The position numbers and the translations under genes are program-made. This document shows, in pieces, positions 62,969 to 64,000 of a stretch of DNA of 64,000 bases. The notes below the pieces were generated by a model that searched no databases, was not told where the DNA came from, and was given only the letters and a program-made list of their open reading frames with translations. The first letter of the stretch is position 1, and each line of letters begins with the position of its first letter. Location: assembly GCA_943737045.1 (NCBI GenBank), contig CALSFV010000291.1, positions 1 through 64,000 of the forward strand, in the 5' to 3' direction. This DNA comes from Parapristionchus giblindavisi (taxonomy: Eukaryota; Nematoda; Chromadorea; Rhabditida; Diplogasteridae).

Positions 62969-63919
62969 ATAGCACGGATCTCCTGTAAGAATGAAGGAAG
63001 CCAACCGACCGTTTTAAAATTTATCTCACCGATTTGGATGAAACTTGTTTGATTAATCATAATGAGGAAAAGGAGAAGGCTAAGGCACTTGTTTTCGCCA
63101 AATTTGCATTTTATCGATTTTTTGATCTACCACTTCGTGGAGCCATATCTCCCTCAAATTTTGACCCAGGGTGAGAAATTTTTTTTCCAATGGACTTGAA
63201 ATGAACCAATCTAGAAATTACTCAACAAAAGATAGAACATATTTCATAGGTCATAATTCGCGGCACCCGATACCGATATTTGGGGGGACCCGGACTTGTG
63301 TTATTTTAATAAAAAAATACAGAAAATACAGTTCGTATCTCACATCTGTTCATTTTCATGCAAATTCGCTATGATCGTATAGTAATCGAAAGCTCTCTTC
63401 GAGCTCTACAAAAATGACTTAGTGGTACAAGTTATGAAATTTAACCGTTTTCAAGATATGCTAGAAAATCCGTTTTTGAGATGCTAATTGCTCTGGAATG
63501 TAATCGATTCGCAAAGAAAAGGTGTGATATTTGCTTACTACAATGTGCTTTGCTTCAAATATTAGTTAATAATGCTATAGGAAACGACAAAAAAGAAAAT
63601 CAGTTTTTTCGAAGAAAACAGGTAGAAGATGGCGTTTTTGCACGTATCCTTTGTTGAGTAATTTCTAGAATAGTTCATTTCAAGTTGATTGGAAAAAAAT
63701 ATCTCACCCTTGGTCAAAATTTGAGGGAGATATGGCTCCCCGAAGTGGTAGATCAAAAAATCGATAAAAAAGCAAATTTTGCGAAAACAAGTGCCTAAGC
63801 CTTCTCCTTTCCCTCATTATGATTAATCAAACTTTTTCATCCAAATCGGTGAGATAAATTTGAAAACGGTCGGAAAAGAATCTCATTTTCCTACGTTTTT
63901 AGAGGAGATCCGTGATAAA
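62969..63919. mobile_element. Family B-type palindrome, divergent form
   Basis: Ends TATAGCACGGATCTCCTGTA and AGGAGATCCGTGATAA, arms of about 400 bases with GAAGTGGTAGATCAAAAAAT and GGAGCCATATCTCCC. The outer ends fit family B but the arms are only distantly related, so it is a separate subfamily. Confidence 0.88.
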
Positions 63920-63924
63920 ACATC

Positions 63925-64000
63925 TATAAATCGGATGGAAGGTGATGAATGGCAACCAAAGGTGCACCATTGTTATCAGTAGGAGTGTACGGTACTGGAC
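63925..64000. mobile_element. Family L element, continuation
   Basis: Matches 12363-12437 (ATAAATCGGTTGGAAGGTGG region) and continues past the window edge. Confidence 0.8.

Overview
This 64 kb window is an AT-rich (roughly one-third GC by eye) stretch of nuclear DNA from an animal. The evidence is spliced exons with GT/AG borders, eukaryotic tRNA-Lys(CUU) and tRNA-Trp(CCA), non-LTR retrotransposons, a Penelope-like GIY-YIG fragment, mariner and hAT elements, and an exon-like relic of mitochondrial ATP synthase subunit c. The repeat style (short palindromes ending in TTTAAA, many foldback elements, G10-13 tracts) reminds me of nematodes. That is an inference; the species is not identified.

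Gene content is low. The best gene is on the + strand at 43736-56485. Eleven exons can be chained with every splice phase agreeing, giving about 372 residues: signal peptide, Cys-rich N-glycosylated ectodomain, one membrane helix and a very short tail. I do not recognise the family. Its introns carry most of the transposons of the right half. Other coding traces are a terminal exon-like ORF at 6417-6569 (-), a broken ATP synthase subunit c exon at 7276-7407 (-), a terminal exon-like ORF at 59473-59612 (-) and a few weaker ones.

Layout: 1-8.2 kb holds a very long GGGAGA satellite, a TA-flanked foldback element with a second foldback nested in it, and GA-rich satellites. 8.2-10.5, 20.6-27.1 and 37.3-39.1 kb are arrays of units of about 0.4-0.7 kb built around a TTTAAA-bounded hairpin. 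10.6-14.2 kb is a nested palindrome. 14.3-21.0 kb and 27.1-37.8 kb are two copies of one duplicated segment with tRNA-Lys and tRNA-Trp. Comparing the two copies gives empty and filled sites, so insertions and target duplications can be read directly (LINE, foldbacks, MITEs). 38.3-41.1 kb is a nearly perfect inverted repeat with 1.0 kb arms enclosing a Penelope-like fragment. 41.5-43.2 kb is a TA-flanked palindrome with a hAT MITE inside a hAT MITE. 48.6-54.2 kb is a palindrome whose TA-rich loop has received two LINE pieces head to head. 56.5-64 kb is foldback elements plus a decayed mariner with a recognisable transposase.

The main message is a dense, datable stack of palindromic transposons of at least ten families, several with target duplications readable inside the window, sitting around and inside one long-intron membrane-protein gene.
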